52,114 nt of DNA, taken from the NCBI GenBank assembly GCA_964371125.1, contig CAYJMY010000006.1, positions 1 to 52,114 of the forward strand. The letters are read 5' to 3'. The first letter of the stretch is position 1. Each line of letters starts with the position of its first letter. The notes under the pieces were generated by a model. That model had not been told where the DNA came from, made no database searches, and saw only the letters and a program-made list of their open reading frames with translations. Source of the stretch: DUSC01 sp964371125 (lineage in GTDB: Bacteria > Pseudomonadota > Alphaproteobacteria > Rhizobiales > Rhizobiaceae). A program made the translations under genes and the position numbers. Shown here one piece after another: positions 15,347 to 23,501 of the stretch.

Positions 15347-15981
15347 TCATCGCGCTCCTCAACCAGAAAGGCGGCGTCGGCAAGACCACGCTAGCGCTCC
15401 ATCTCGCCGGGCAATGGGCGCGGCAAGGCAAGCGCGTCACCCTGATCGACGCTGACCCGCAGGGCTCCGCCCTGGACTGGTCGCAGCAGCGGGCGCGTGA
15501 GGGTCTGCCACGTCTGTTCGGCGTCGTCGGCCTGGCCCGTGACACCCTGCACCGGGAAGCGCCCGAGCTGGCGCGCGATGCCGATCACATCGTCATCGAC
15601 GGACCGCCCCGTGTCGCCGCCCTGATGCGCTCGGCGCTGCTCGCCGCCGATTTGGTGCTGATCCCGGTGCAGCCGTCGCCCTTCGACGGCTGGGCTTCGT
15701 CCGAGATGCTGTCGCTCCTTCAGGAAGCGCGCATCTATCGCCCGCAGCTTGCCGCCCGCTTCGTGCTGAACCGCTGCGGCGCGCGCACCATCATCGCCCG
15801 CGAGACGGCCGAGACGCTGGCCGATCACGATCCGCCGGTGCTCGCAGCCACGATTGGTCAGCGCGTCGGCTTCGCCGATACGGCGCAATCCGGGCGGCTC
15901 GTCTTCGAGATCGATGAGGATAGTCCGGCCGCGCGTGAGATCGCGGCGCTCTGCATCGAGGTGGGGAGGCTCGCGCCATGA
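15343..15981 (+). CDS. parA: ParA-family partition ATPase
   Basis: A 212-residue Walker-type ATPase. It shows the deviant Walker A KGGVGKTT at residues 9-16 with the signature first lysine, LIDADPQGSALDW (A'), and VIDGPPRVAALMRSAL (Walker B). It lacks an N-terminal HTH, so it is the short (type Ib-like) form, which works with a small ribbon-helix-helix partner rather than a large ParB. That partner follows directly, overlapping by 4 bases. Together they should segregate the element when it replicates. Start overlaps the stop of the initiator gene (ATGA). Confidence 0.88.
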   Translation: MIIALLNQKGGVGKTTLALHLAGQWARQGKRVTLIDADPQGSALDWSQQRAREGLPRLFGVVGLARDTLHREAPELARDADHIVIDGPPRVAALMRSALLAADLVLIPVQPSPFDGWASSEMLSLLQEARIYRPQLAARFVLNRCGARTIIARETAETLADHDPPVLAATIGQRVGFADTAQSGRLVFEIDEDSPAAREIAALCIEVGRLAP

Positions 15982-16229
15982 GCGGGCACACTCCGAAGCG
16001 CGGCTTCGCATCGCGCCCCGCCGATCCCGAGCACTGGATCAAGGCATCGGATGCACCGCCAACGCGCGGCGCGGATGCCGCCAGCTTCACCGCCCGGCTG
16101 ACGATCGACGTCACACCCGAACTGCGCGGCCGGATCAAGATCGCGGCGTTCCGGCGCGGGCAGACCGCCGCCGACATGCTGCGCGATCTGCTCGCCCGCG
16201 AATTCCCCCCAACCGAAGGAGACACTTAA
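15978..16229 (+). CDS. Ribbon-helix-helix partition partner
   Basis: An 83-residue protein with a basic, flexible N-terminus (residues 1-35) and a ribbon-helix-helix at about 36-78 (FTARLTIDVTPELRGRIKIAAFRRGQTAADMLRDLLAREF). This layout matches ParG-like centromere-binding proteins. They bind repeats near the operon and stimulate ParA through the flexible tail. It overlaps parA by 4 bases and abuts the DUF2840 gene, whose ATG begins right after its stop. No obvious centromere repeat is seen upstream other than the iterons. Confidence 0.78.
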   Translation: MSGHTPKRGFASRPADPEHWIKASDAPPTRGADAASFTARLTIDVTPELRGRIKIAAFRRGQTAADMLRDLLAREFPPTEGDT

Positions 16230-16748
16230 ATGACCGGCAACGCGGACCCCAGCATGCGCGGCGGCCACTTGTCGGCCGGCCTCGTACCATTCACCACGCT
16301 CGTCGAGCTGACCTGGCATGAGAAGAGGATCGAACACTGGATCCGCTTCGGCCGTGAGGTCTACGAGCAGATCCTCGACCGCCGTCGCCGTGTCGTCGGC
16401 TTCGCGCCCAACAGCCTCTTTGCCTTCGTCCGCTGGGCATCCAACGACTACGGCACCATCATCTCGCGCATCGACATCGTGCGCGCCATCGACCGCGGCG
16501 AGCCCTGTCAGACGCTGCCTTTCGTGCGGCCCGGTGGCGACATCCTCCTGAAGATCGAGGGGTGGCCCAGGGTCGAGCGCGTGCTTCAGATCATCGACGC
16601 CATCGAGGCGCTCGGCATCGATCCGGCCGATGTTTCGCCGGACCACTGGCGGTACGTGCACAACCGCCTGACCGCCGGCCATGAGCCGCGCGCCTACACC
16701 GCCGAACACCATCGGGCCTTCCTCCTGCGCCGGAGGACCGCGCGATGA
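16230..16748 (+). CDS. DUF2840 protein
   Basis: A 172-residue DUF2840 protein. Recognisable text: LVELTWHEKRIEHWIRFG, then VGFAPNSLFAFVRWASNDYGT, and DILLKIEGWPRVERVLQIIDAIEALGIDP. The family is confined to alphaproteobacterial conjugative elements, almost always between the partition genes and the TraF peptidase, as here. No enzymatic motif can be seen and its role is unknown; linkage suggests a part in transfer. It overlaps traF by 4 bases. Confidence 0.82.
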   Translation: MTGNADPSMRGGHLSAGLVPFTTLVELTWHEKRIEHWIRFGREVYEQILDRRRRVVGFAPNSLFAFVRWASNDYGTIISRIDIVRAIDRGEPCQTLPFVRPGGDILLKIEGWPRVERVLQIIDAIEALGIDPADVSPDHWRYVHNRLTAGHEPRAYTAEHHRAFLLRRRTAR

Positions 16749-17290
16749 CCCGCTTCGGCTATGTCACGCTCACTTGTCTCATGACCCTGGGCGTCGCCGC
16801 TTCGGCGTTCATCGAAACGCCAAAAAAGCTGATCTGGAACGCCTCGGCGAGCGCACCGATCGGGCTCTATTCGATCGAACCGGCTGACCGGCTCGAGGTG
16901 ACGGACCTGGTCGCCGTCGATGCGCCCGAGCCGCTGGCGCGCTTCCTCGCCGAGCGCGCCTATCTGCCGCGCGGAGTGCCGCTGATGAAGCGCATCGCCG
17001 GACTGCCCGGGCAACAGGTTTGCCGCACCGACCGCACCATCACAGTCGACGGCATCGAGATGGGCGAAGCGCTGAAGCGTGATCGTCTCGGCCGCGATCT
17101 GCCCGTCTGGCGGGGCTGTCGGCGCTTCGCCGACGGCGAGGTCTTCCTCATGAACTGGGAGACCCGCGACAGCCTCGACGGCCGCTATTTCGGCCCGCTT
17201 CCCATGACGTCGATCATCGGCCGCGCGGTCCCGCTCTGGACCGATGAAGACGGCGCCGGCCGCTACGAGTGGCGCGCGCAAACCCGATGA
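16745..17290 (+). CDS. traF: TraF-type S26 signal peptidase
   Basis: A 181-residue membrane peptidase. One N-terminal anchor (residues 5-22), then the serine box NASASAPIGLY with likely nucleophile Ser36, and the lysine box PLMKRIAGLPG with Lys82, the general base. Conjugative TraF cleaves the TrbC pilin precursor, which is then cyclised, in IncP systems; the trbC gene is at 28524. A later block, LMNWETRDSLDGRYFGPLP, is the family's SxDSRxxGxxP-like motif. It overlaps DUF2840 upstream. Confidence 0.86.
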   Translation: MTRFGYVTLTCLMTLGVAASAFIETPKKLIWNASASAPIGLYSIEPADRLEVTDLVAVDAPEPLARFLAERAYLPRGVPLMKRIAGLPGQQVCRTDRTITVDGIEMGEALKRDRLGRDLPVWRGCRRFADGEVFLMNWETRDSLDGRYFGPLPMTSIIGRAVPLWTDEDGAGRYEWRAQTR

Positions 17291-17370
17291 CTGGCCCGAT
17301 GACTGACCCGCTGATCGGCGTGCCGTTGGCGCCAAGCCTGTTCACCCACCGCAGACGAAAGGAACCCGCA

Positions 17371-17706
17371 ATGTCACAGATCGGTCGATTCACCCGCACC
17401 AAATCCGGCTATTCCGGCCGCATCCATAAGCTCACGGTCGATGCCGAATTGGTGCTCGTTCCCGCCGAGCATTCCGACGCCGAGAACGCGCCCGACTATC
17501 GCATTCATCTCGGCGATGACGATGGACCGGAGGTCGACGCCGCCTGGAAACGCATCGGCGAGAAAGCGGGCGACTATGTCTCGCTGCTCATTGACGATCC
17601 CGCCTTCCTGCAGCCGATCCGTGCCAACCTGTTCCAGTCCGGCGACGATAAGCCGGCTTGGTCGCTGCACTGGAACCGGCCGCCCAAGCGCGGCGAGCGG
17701 GAGTGA
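17371..17706 (+). CDS. DUF736 protein, copy 2
   Basis: A 111-residue DUF736 protein: MSQIGRFTRTKSGYSGRIHKL, then AENAPDYRIHLGDDDGPEVDAAW, ending WSLHWNRPPKRGE. It is a diverged paralogue of the gene at 4660, more acidic in its middle. The upstream in-frame extension from 17269 is ignored: GAAAGGAA precedes the ATG at 17371, and both copies share this start. It lies 4 bases before the lytic transglycosylase gene, in the transfer operon. Function unknown. Confidence 0.84.
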   Translation: MSQIGRFTRTKSGYSGRIHKLTVDAELVLVPAEHSDAENAPDYRIHLGDDDGPEVDAAWKRIGEKAGDYVSLLIDDPAFLQPIRANLFQSGDDKPAWSLHWNRPPKRGERE

Positions 17707-17710
17707 CGCC

Positions 17711-18475
17711 ATGCCGTTCTCTCGCAGTCTCGATGTCGCCGGGCGGCGCCCCGCCGCCCGCCGCATCACCCTCCTTCTCCTGTCCGGCCTCTGCTGCATC
17801 GTCGCGCCGCCGGCCGCCACGCGGGCGCAGGGCGCGCCGGTGGAACGACCGGCCGCTGGCGATCCCTACGCCGGCCATCTCGCGGAAGCCTCGCAGCGCT
17901 TCGGCATTCCGGACGCATGGATACGCGCCGTGATGCGTGCGGAGAGCGCGGGCGACCTGCGCGCGATTTCGTCGGCCGGCGCTATGGGCCTGATGCAGAT
18001 CATGCCCGATACCTGGGCGGATTTGCGCGTCCGTCATCGGCTCGGCAGCGATCCTTACGACCCACGCGACAACATATTGGCGGGCACGGCCTATCTGCGC
18101 GAGATGCACGACCGCTACGGCTCGCCCGGGTTCCTCGCGGCCTACAATGCCGGCCCTGGCCGCTATGAGGAATATCTGTCGGCGGGGCGTCCTTTGCCGG
18201 CCGAGACCCGCGATTATGTCGCCGCGCTTGCCCCGCTCGTCGGCGGCAGAGACATTGCCGGCCCCGTCACAGTTGCCACTGCCGAGCCGGTGTTATGGAC
18301 CCGTGCGCCGCTCTTCGTCACCCGCGCAGATGCGGCATCGACTGCCGGTCCTGTGCAGCCAGACGGTCGTTCCGCTGACGCTTCGGATGCGCCCGGCGTG
18401 CGCGATGTTTCGGCCATCGCACCGCAGTCCGACGGCCTGTTTGTCGCTCGATCAAGCGCGGGACATCCGCGATGA
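17711..18475 (+). CDS. Lytic transglycosylase (SLT, conjugation-associated)
   Basis: A 254-residue exported muramidase. Residues 17-40 form a signal peptide (ITLLLLSGLCCIVAPPAATRAQG in part). The SLT domain spans about 52-170 with catalytic Glu78 in MRAESAGD, then ISSAGAMGLMQIMPDTW and AAYNAGPGRYEEYL. The remaining 80 residues are low complexity. VirB1-like enzymes open the peptidoglycan for the mating channel. The ATG directly follows the DUF736 stop; the longer frame from 17441 only overlaps that gene. Confidence 0.85.
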   Translation: MPFSRSLDVAGRRPAARRITLLLLSGLCCIVAPPAATRAQGAPVERPAAGDPYAGHLAEASQRFGIPDAWIRAVMRAESAGDLRAISSAGAMGLMQIMPDTWADLRVRHRLGSDPYDPRDNILAGTAYLREMHDRYGSPGFLAAYNAGPGRYEEYLSAGRPLPAETRDYVAALAPLVGGRDIAGPVTVATAEPVLWTRAPLFVTRADAASTAGPVQPDGRSADASDAPGVRDVSAIAPQSDGLFVARSSAGHPR

Positions 18476-18719
18476 CGGCGTTCTTCAGCAATCGCAGTCT
18501 GGCGTGGCGCGGCGCATCATGGAGAGTGCGGGGGCGGAAGGCAGGCAACACGACCGGAGGATGGCGGGATAAAAGGCCCCGAGGTGCGCCTTGGTTCGGT
18601 CGTGGTTTTTCAGGGACTTGCGTGGCGAATACGCGAGGTGTGCCCAATCGGCGAACCTCGCGATTTTCACACTTGTTCAGTGATTTCAGCGCGTTGATGC
18701 GATGCGCGGGAGCGCGGCT
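18476..18719 (+). other. Candidate origin of transfer upstream of the relaxase
   Basis: The 244 bases between the transglycosylase and the relaxase carry no convincing gene. Two inverted repeats stand out: CGCGAGGT (18632-18639) with ACCTCGCG (18655-18662), 15 bases apart, and AAGGC (18573-18577) with GCCTT (18588-18592). Between and around them lies GAGGTGCGCCTTGG, loosely like G/C-rich nick regions of mobilisation systems. Relaxases of this class usually lie next to their oriT. No nick site can be assigned. Confidence 0.45.
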
Positions 18720-20459
18720 ATGAGCGGCGAGGACGATTTCCGCATCCGCCCCGGCCGCATCCGCTCCTCGGGTTCCCAGCGGGCGAGGCCCTTCATCGCC
18801 CAGGCGCTCGCCGCCGCTCAGAAGGCCGGCGGCCGCGTCTCGCGTTCGGGCAAGATCACGCCCGGCAACCGCTCACGCTTCGGGCGCGGCGTGCGCGCCA
18901 GCGTGCAGGCGAACCGTCTACTGACCGGCGGCTCGCGCGGCGCCGTCATCAAGACCCGCGTTGTGCGCCACACGGCACGGTCCGCGCCATTCGCCGCGCA
19001 TCTCGGCTACCTCCGCCGCGAGGGCGTCACCCGGGACGGGGAGAAGGCCCGGCTGTTCGGTCCCGAGACGGACGACGCCGATCCGAAGTCTTTCGCCGAG
19101 CGCTGCCAGGACGACAGGCATCATTTCCGCTTCATCGTCTCGCCCGAGGACGCGGTGGAGATGACCGATCTCAAGACCTTCACCTGCGACCTGATGCGGC
19201 AGATGGAGAAGGATCTCGGCACGAAGCTCGACTGGGTCGGCGTCGATCACTGGAACACCGAGCATCCGCATATCCATGTCATCGTGCGGGGCCGCGCTGA
19301 CGACGGCCAGGACCTCGTCATCTCCCGCGACTACATCAAGGAAGGCATGCGCGCCCGTGCCCAGGACCTGATCACCCAGGAACTCGGACCGCGCACCGAT
19401 CACGAAATCCGCAAGACGCTCGAACGCCAGATCGATACCGAGCGCTGGACACAGCTCGATCGCCAACTCGGGCGCGACGGCTATCGCACCGGCGTCGTCG
19501 ACCTCGCGCCGCACCCCGATCGGCAACCCGACGAATTCCATGCGCTGAAGGTCGGCCGCCTGCGCAAGCTGGAATCCCTCGGGCTTGCCGACCAGATCGG
19601 CCCGGGCCAATGGGTCTTGTCCGAGAACGTCGAGGCAACGCTGCGCGAACTCGGCGAGCGCGGCGACATCATCAAGCGCATTCACCGCGGCCTGATGGAA
19701 CGCGGCATCGAGCGCGGCGCGGCAGCTTATGTGCTCGCCGGCGAGAGCCTCGACGATCCGGTCATCGGCCGGCTGGTCGATCGCGGCCTCGATGACGAAT
19801 TGAAGGGCACCGCCTATGCCGTGATCGACGGCGTCGATGGACGGACCCACCATGTCAAGCTGCCCGACCTCGACGCTGCCGGCGACAGCGCGCCGGGCTC
19901 GATCGTCGAGTTGCGGAAGTTCGATGACGCGCAGGGGCGGCGGCGGGTGGCGCTCGCCGTCCGCTCCGACCTTTCCATCGAACATCAGGTGACGGCGACC
20001 GGCTCGACCTGGCTCGACCGTCAGGCCATCGCCCGCGAGCCGGTCGTGCTCGGCGACGGCGGGTTTGGCGCTGAGATGCACGAGGCGATGAACGCCCGCG
20101 CAGAGCATCTGATCGAACAGGGGCTCGCCGAGCGCCAGGGCCGCGGCGTGATCTTCGCCCGCAACCTGATCGATACTCTGCGCCGCCGTGAGGTGGACGC
20201 GCTTGGCGAGAAGCTCGCCGCCGAGACCGGCCGGCCGTTCAGCCGATCCGCCACCGGCGAATATGTCGCCGGAACCTACCGGCAACGCTTCGCGCTCGCC
20301 TCCGGCCGGTTCGCCATGATCGACGACGGCCTCGGGTTCCAGTTGGTGCCCTGGTCCCCGTCGCTCGAAAAACAGCTTGGCAAACACATTTCCGGCGTCG
20401 CGCGCAGCGACGGCGGCATCGACTGGGGCTTCTGCCGGAAGCGGGGGCTGGGGCTGTAG
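18720..20459 (+). CDS. VirD2-like relaxase with DUF3363
   Basis: A 579-residue relaxase that would nick oriT and lead the strand into the recipient. Residues about 85-230 hold the relaxase fold. Candidate catalytic residues are the tyrosine in HLGYLRREGV and the histidine triad in VDHWNTEHPHIHVIVRG; DDRHHFRFIVSPEDA is also typical. The C-terminal half (about 270-579) is DUF3363, ending WGFCRKRGLGL. The N-terminal 60 residues are basic, probably for DNA binding. I start at the ATG at 18720, preceded by GGAG, not at 18702. Normally followed by traG; here a 4.5-kb defence island lies between. Confidence 0.87.
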   Translation: MSGEDDFRIRPGRIRSSGSQRARPFIAQALAAAQKAGGRVSRSGKITPGNRSRFGRGVRASVQANRLLTGGSRGAVIKTRVVRHTARSAPFAAHLGYLRREGVTRDGEKARLFGPETDDADPKSFAERCQDDRHHFRFIVSPEDAVEMTDLKTFTCDLMRQMEKDLGTKLDWVGVDHWNTEHPHIHVIVRGRADDGQDLVISRDYIKEGMRARAQDLITQELGPRTDHEIRKTLERQIDTERWTQLDRQLGRDGYRTGVVDLAPHPDRQPDEFHALKVGRLRKLESLGLADQIGPGQWVLSENVEATLRELGERGDIIKRIHRGLMERGIERGAAAYVLAGESLDDPVIGRLVDRGLDDELKGTAYAVIDGVDGRTHHVKLPDLDAAGDSAPGSIVELRKFDDAQGRRRVALAVRSDLSIEHQVTATGSTWLDRQAIAREPVVLGDGGFGAEMHEAMNARAEHLIEQGLAERQGRGVIFARNLIDTLRRREVDALGEKLAAETGRPFSRSATGEYVAGTYRQRFALASGRFAMIDDGLGFQLVPWSPSLEKQLGKHISGVARSDGGIDWGFCRKRGLGL

Positions 20460-20552
20460 GGAGGGGTGGATAGCCGGAGAAAACGGTGTGGCAAAAGACC
20501 TATTGGTCGAATAACCTGCTCTGACGGCACCAAGTGGCTGGCAGGCCTGGCA

Positions 20553-21587
20553 TCAACCTTGTGTGTAGTGCCGCTCGCGGGGTGCCGCCGTTTCGGCGAA
20601 GAACCGAGCGATGCTGACACTGTTCGCGGCGAAATCCCGCTCCGCCAGTGCCGGAAGGCGGCCTACCGCCGCGTCGTAGTCGTCCATCTCGACAAGCGCA
20701 TCCTTGCCCGCCGGCTCGAGGCGCAGGCAGCGGTCGGGTCCAAGCAGGAGCTTGGCCTGCGCCGTCGCATTGTCGGTCGTGAGGAACATGGCCGCCTTGA
20801 TGACTTCCTTCCACGCCCACATGCCGCCGAACACGTCGGGTCTGCTCAGTTCAAACGGCGCGTTTCCTGTTCCGATGCTAAGAACCTCGATCTGCTCGGG
20901 CGTCAGGTCGTAAGCCGTCAGCGCATCGACCAGGGCAACCATCACCGGATTGTTCGCCCACACGCCGCCGTCGATGAAAATGCGCCCGCTCTCCTCGTGC
21001 TCGTGACCCTTGAGATAGGTTGGCGCTGCCGACGTCGACCGGGCCACCTTCCACATCGGCGTCCGGTGATCATTCCGGAAATCCTTGTGGTGATCCGTCT
21101 TAAAGACCGCGATTTCCGTCTTCGGCATCATGAAAGCCGGGATTACGAGTCGTGCCGCGGACTCGCCGAGAAGATGATCTTCGAATCGATGCTGCAGCGC
21201 CTTCTCCAACTCCTCATGCGCCAGTTTAGGACCAAGAAACCGCCACATCACCCACTGGCGCGCCTTGGCCAGCCAACGCCCCGGCAGCGGCGGAAAAATC
21301 TTCCGTCCGTCGTCTCGGTAGAAGGCAGTGATATCCGCAGTGGAAATGCCGAGCCCCAGCCCGAGAGCGATGATGCCCCCGGTCGACGTGCCCGCGATCA
21401 TGTCGAAGTACCGGGCGACGGGCTCACCGCGCCCCAACGTTTCCTCGCACCGGTGCAGAAGCTCCGCGGTGTAGATTCCCTTGATGCCGCCGCCGTCGAG
21501 CGAGAGGATCTTGAACGTCCGGTCCTTGGGCCACGGCTGGCACCGCCGCGTGGTCCGCAGGCTGTTCGCACGCCGGTCAGTGAACAT
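20553..21587 (-). CDS. capV: CapV-like patatin phospholipase, CBASS effector
   Basis: A 344-residue patatin. Landmarks: oxyanion loop SLDGGGIKGIY (31-38), nucleophile elbow IAGTSTGG with Ser68, and dyad Asp206 in FIDGGVWANNP. CapV phospholipases are kept idle until bound by a cyclic dinucleotide, then degrade the inner membrane and kill the infected cell. Third gene of the minus-strand CBASS operon; its start overlaps the E2 gene by 11 bases. It converges with the relaxase gene. The ligand is unknown; the prototype CapV responds to 3'3'-cGAMP. The catalytic text is complete and no truncation is seen. Confidence 0.88.
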   Translation of the reverse strand: MFTDRRANSLRTTRRCQPWPKDRTFKILSLDGGGIKGIYTAELLHRCEETLGRGEPVARYFDMIAGTSTGGIIALGLGLGISTADITAFYRDDGRKIFPPLPGRWLAKARQWVMWRFLGPKLAHEELEKALQHRFEDHLLGESAARLVIPAFMMPKTEIAVFKTDHHKDFRNDHRTPMWKVARSTSAAPTYLKGHEHEESGRIFIDGGVWANNPVMVALVDALTAYDLTPEQIEVLSIGTGNAPFELSRPDVFGGMWAWKEVIKAAMFLTTDNATAQAKLLLGPDRCLRLEPAGKDALVEMDDYDAAVGRLPALAERDFAANSVSIARFFAETAAPRERHYTQG

Positions 21588-22086
21588 CGGCCAGGACCTC
21601 CTTCACCGTCTGTGCTTCCGCGGCATGCATCCGCGCCGCACTCTCGTAACCGACGCCGGGCGCCAGCCATTCGCCGGTCATGTGCCACAGCTCATAGTAA
21701 GCCAGCCATTCGGCGGCCCAGTAGATCGTCGTCTCCGCGATCAGGTCCGCCGGCGACCACTCGCGCCCTTCCGGATCGAACAGGCACAGGCCCGAGCGCG
21801 TAGGCTCTTCCGCGTGAAAGATTAGGTGAGGTATTTCGGCGAACGTGCCGCCCGGCCGCGGCGCAAGTGGCGGATCGCCGACCATCACGTAGGGCAGCGA
21901 CATCGCCCCGGGCTTCCAGAATAGCGACACGGCGTAGAACTGCGCCTTCGGCCGCAGCGGCCCGTTCCACCAGAGCGTTCCGTCCGCCAGCCTGCGGCCC
22001 GTAAAATCGGGCCACAGGCGGCGCATGGCCGCGAGTTGCGCATCGGGCGAACGGCGCTTGCGGCCATCACTCGTCATCCTCGCCAT
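21577..22086 (-). CDS. Stand-alone CBASS E2-like conjugating protein (type II-short)
   Basis: A 169-residue protein matching bacterial E2 enzymes of short type II CBASS. The text EIPHLIFHAEEPTRSGLCLFDPEGREWSP in part shows the E2 core, with Cys101 as the only cysteine of the protein and thus the predicted thioester residue. The family tail follows: LIAETTIYWAAEWLAYYELWHMTGEW. In such systems E2 works without E1 and links the C-terminus of the CD-NTase to a target, tuning nucleotide synthesis. Overlaps both neighbours (20 bases with the CD-NTase gene, 11 with capV), indicating coupled translation. No E1 domain is fused and no JAB peptidase gene lies nearby. Confidence 0.8.
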   Translation of the reverse strand: MARMTSDGRKRRSPDAQLAAMRRLWPDFTGRRLADGTLWWNGPLRPKAQFYAVSLFWKPGAMSLPYVMVGDPPLAPRPGGTFAEIPHLIFHAEEPTRSGLCLFDPEGREWSPADLIAETTIYWAAEWLAYYELWHMTGEWLAPGVGYESAARMHAAEAQTVKEVLADVH

Positions 22087-23353
22087 CCAGAACGAACGGG
22101 TGGAAATTATGGCGCGGGACCTCGCGGTACCGTTCGGGCGATACTACGACCGCTGGGGCCTGGATTGCGCCGGAGCGCGCCGCCGACAGGATGGGGGTCG
22201 CGCTGGTTCGCCGGTCGTGGCGAGCAGCCAGCACCGCGCGCTGTTCCTGCCCGATGCGCTCGCCGAACAGGTCGTCGATCGCCTTGGCGATATCCGCGAG
22301 CGGGGCGACGGCCATCGCCTCCAGCCGTTCCGCGAGATATTCGAGCTGCTCGGCGAGCGTACGCATGTCGGCGATGCCGTCGCGCCCCGCGCGGGGCCAG
22401 CGGTCATTAATCCGGTCGGCCGGATAGGACGGGTTCCCCTCCTGCGGGCGGGTACCGCTCTCGATATGCGCCCGCATGATCTTCGCAGTCGAGTCGGCCA
22501 GTGCGAAGAGCTGCGCCGACACGCCCAGCGGGATGAAGCCGACGTCGCCCGCCCTCTTGGTGAGGTAGATCGACGGCGGGCGATTGATGGTCAGGTTCTC
22601 GTAGCGCAGGTTGAGAAACCGCTTGAGCAGCTTCAGCGCCATCGCCTCCTGCGCGTCGATGGCGCTCGGGATCATCGGCGGCAGGTCGAGCTGGTCGGCC
22701 TTCATCACGACAAGGCGTTCCTGCTCGTCGATGAACTGCAGGCGGCTGCGGGTCGCAGCGGCGCGGTGGCAGCCCAGGCTCTCGGCAAAAGCCGTCTGGC
22801 CGATACCGACCGTGGACCGGAACCACGCGGTGAAGCCCCAGGGGTTCGAGTCGACGCGGTACGCGTCGCCCTCGTCCGGCGAATGGAAGATCTCACCGGC
22901 GCGAGGGATAGCGATCCGGGCGCGCCGGTCCATGACCGTCACGTCCATGTGCATGAACGCAAACTGCAACTGGACACAGCGCGTGCAGCGCACGATGGCG
23001 ATGATGCCGGGGAAGCCCTGCAGCGCATCTTCCAACAGGTCGAGCGCCCGGCTGTCATCCCAGTCGGCCGGAACATCGATTTCGATGATCGCGTCGACAT
23101 CGAACCGGTCATCCTCGGTGCCGCTGACAATCGTGGTGCTCGTGGCGATGGAACCCTGCGAGTAGATCAGGCTCACGCCGTCGACGAGGTAGGGCGCGAG
23201 CGGGCTCTTGTCGCGTTCGAGATGCGTCTTGAGGAGCCGGTACCGGTTCTCCGCGATCCGCCGGTCGCGGGGGCTGAGTTCGATGAGCACTGCGACGTCG
23301 AGAAGAACCTCGTCGAGGGCGGCCGTTTGGCGGAAGGGATCCTGGTAGGACAT
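22067..23353 (-). CDS. CBASS cyclic oligonucleotide synthase (CD-NTase)
   Basis: A 428-residue cGAS/DncV-like nucleotidyltransferase. The catalytic core shows IYSQGSIATSTTI with the GS motif at 67-68, metal-binding FDVDAIIEID with Asp85 and Asp87, and the third Asp at about 137 in HMDVTVMD. The helical second half contains EAMALKLLKRFLNLRY. It would make a cyclic di- or trinucleotide upon infection; base specificity cannot be told. I use the ATG at 23353 (MSYQDPFRQ), preceded by AAGGAAC, rather than 23422, which lies in the promoter. The protein ends VLDGEDDE, unlike the Gly/Ala-type tail used for conjugation in described type II systems. First gene of the operon. Confidence 0.88.
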   Translation of the reverse strand: MSYQDPFRQTAALDEVLLDVAVLIELSPRDRRIAENRYRLLKTHLERDKSPLAPYLVDGVSLIYSQGSIATSTTIVSGTEDDRFDVDAIIEIDVPADWDDSRALDLLEDALQGFPGIIAIVRCTRCVQLQFAFMHMDVTVMDRRARIAIPRAGEIFHSPDEGDAYRVDSNPWGFTAWFRSTVGIGQTAFAESLGCHRAAATRSRLQFIDEQERLVVMKADQLDLPPMIPSAIDAQEAMALKLLKRFLNLRYENLTINRPPSIYLTKRAGDVGFIPLGVSAQLFALADSTAKIMRAHIESGTRPQEGNPSYPADRINDRWPRAGRDGIADMRTLAEQLEYLAERLEAMAVAPLADIAKAIDDLFGERIGQEQRAVLAARHDRRTSATPILSAARSGAIQAPAVVVSPERYREVPRHNFHPFVLDGEDDE

Positions 23354-23430
23354 GGACAGTTCCTTGTGTCTGGCGGCACGACCCGTGGAGGCGGCCGATG
23401 CCGTAATCATTTGCTTGCGCATGTCGCTTC

Positions 23431-23449
23431 AGACATGAGATACATGTCT
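23431..23449. promoter_or_regulatory. CBASS operator and divergent promoter
   Basis: AGACATG (23431-23437) and CATGTCT (23443-23449) form a perfect 7-bp inverted repeat around AGATA, midway between the CD-NTase and CapH-like genes. TATAAT at 23449-23454, a consensus -10 for the plus-strand gene, overlaps its edge by one base. A dimeric HTH repressor bound here would silence both its own operon and CBASS. Confidence 0.7.
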
Positions 23450-23501
23450 ATAATGTAAGGCGCTCCGCAAACAGCGTCAAGTTTTACCTGTCGGAGAAGA
23501 C

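Noticed and set aside
18472..18723. 83-codon frame between transglycosylase and relaxase
   Set aside because: Low-complexity Arg/Gly text, no ribosome-binding site, and it covers the inverted repeats expected of oriT.
18918..20387. Minus-strand open frame of 489 codons
   Set aside because: It is antisense to the relaxase, whose domains are clear; the product has no recognisable motif and reflects GC-rich codon bias.
23354..23422. Earlier start for the CD-NTase
   Set aside because: The extension would reach into the promoter-operator region and has no ribosome-binding site; MSYQDPF at 23353 has one.
20466..23458. Two long plus-strand frames (445 and 477 codons)
   Set aside because: They are antisense to CapV, E2 and the CD-NTase, all of which carry catalytic motifs; the plus-strand text is Arg-rich noise.
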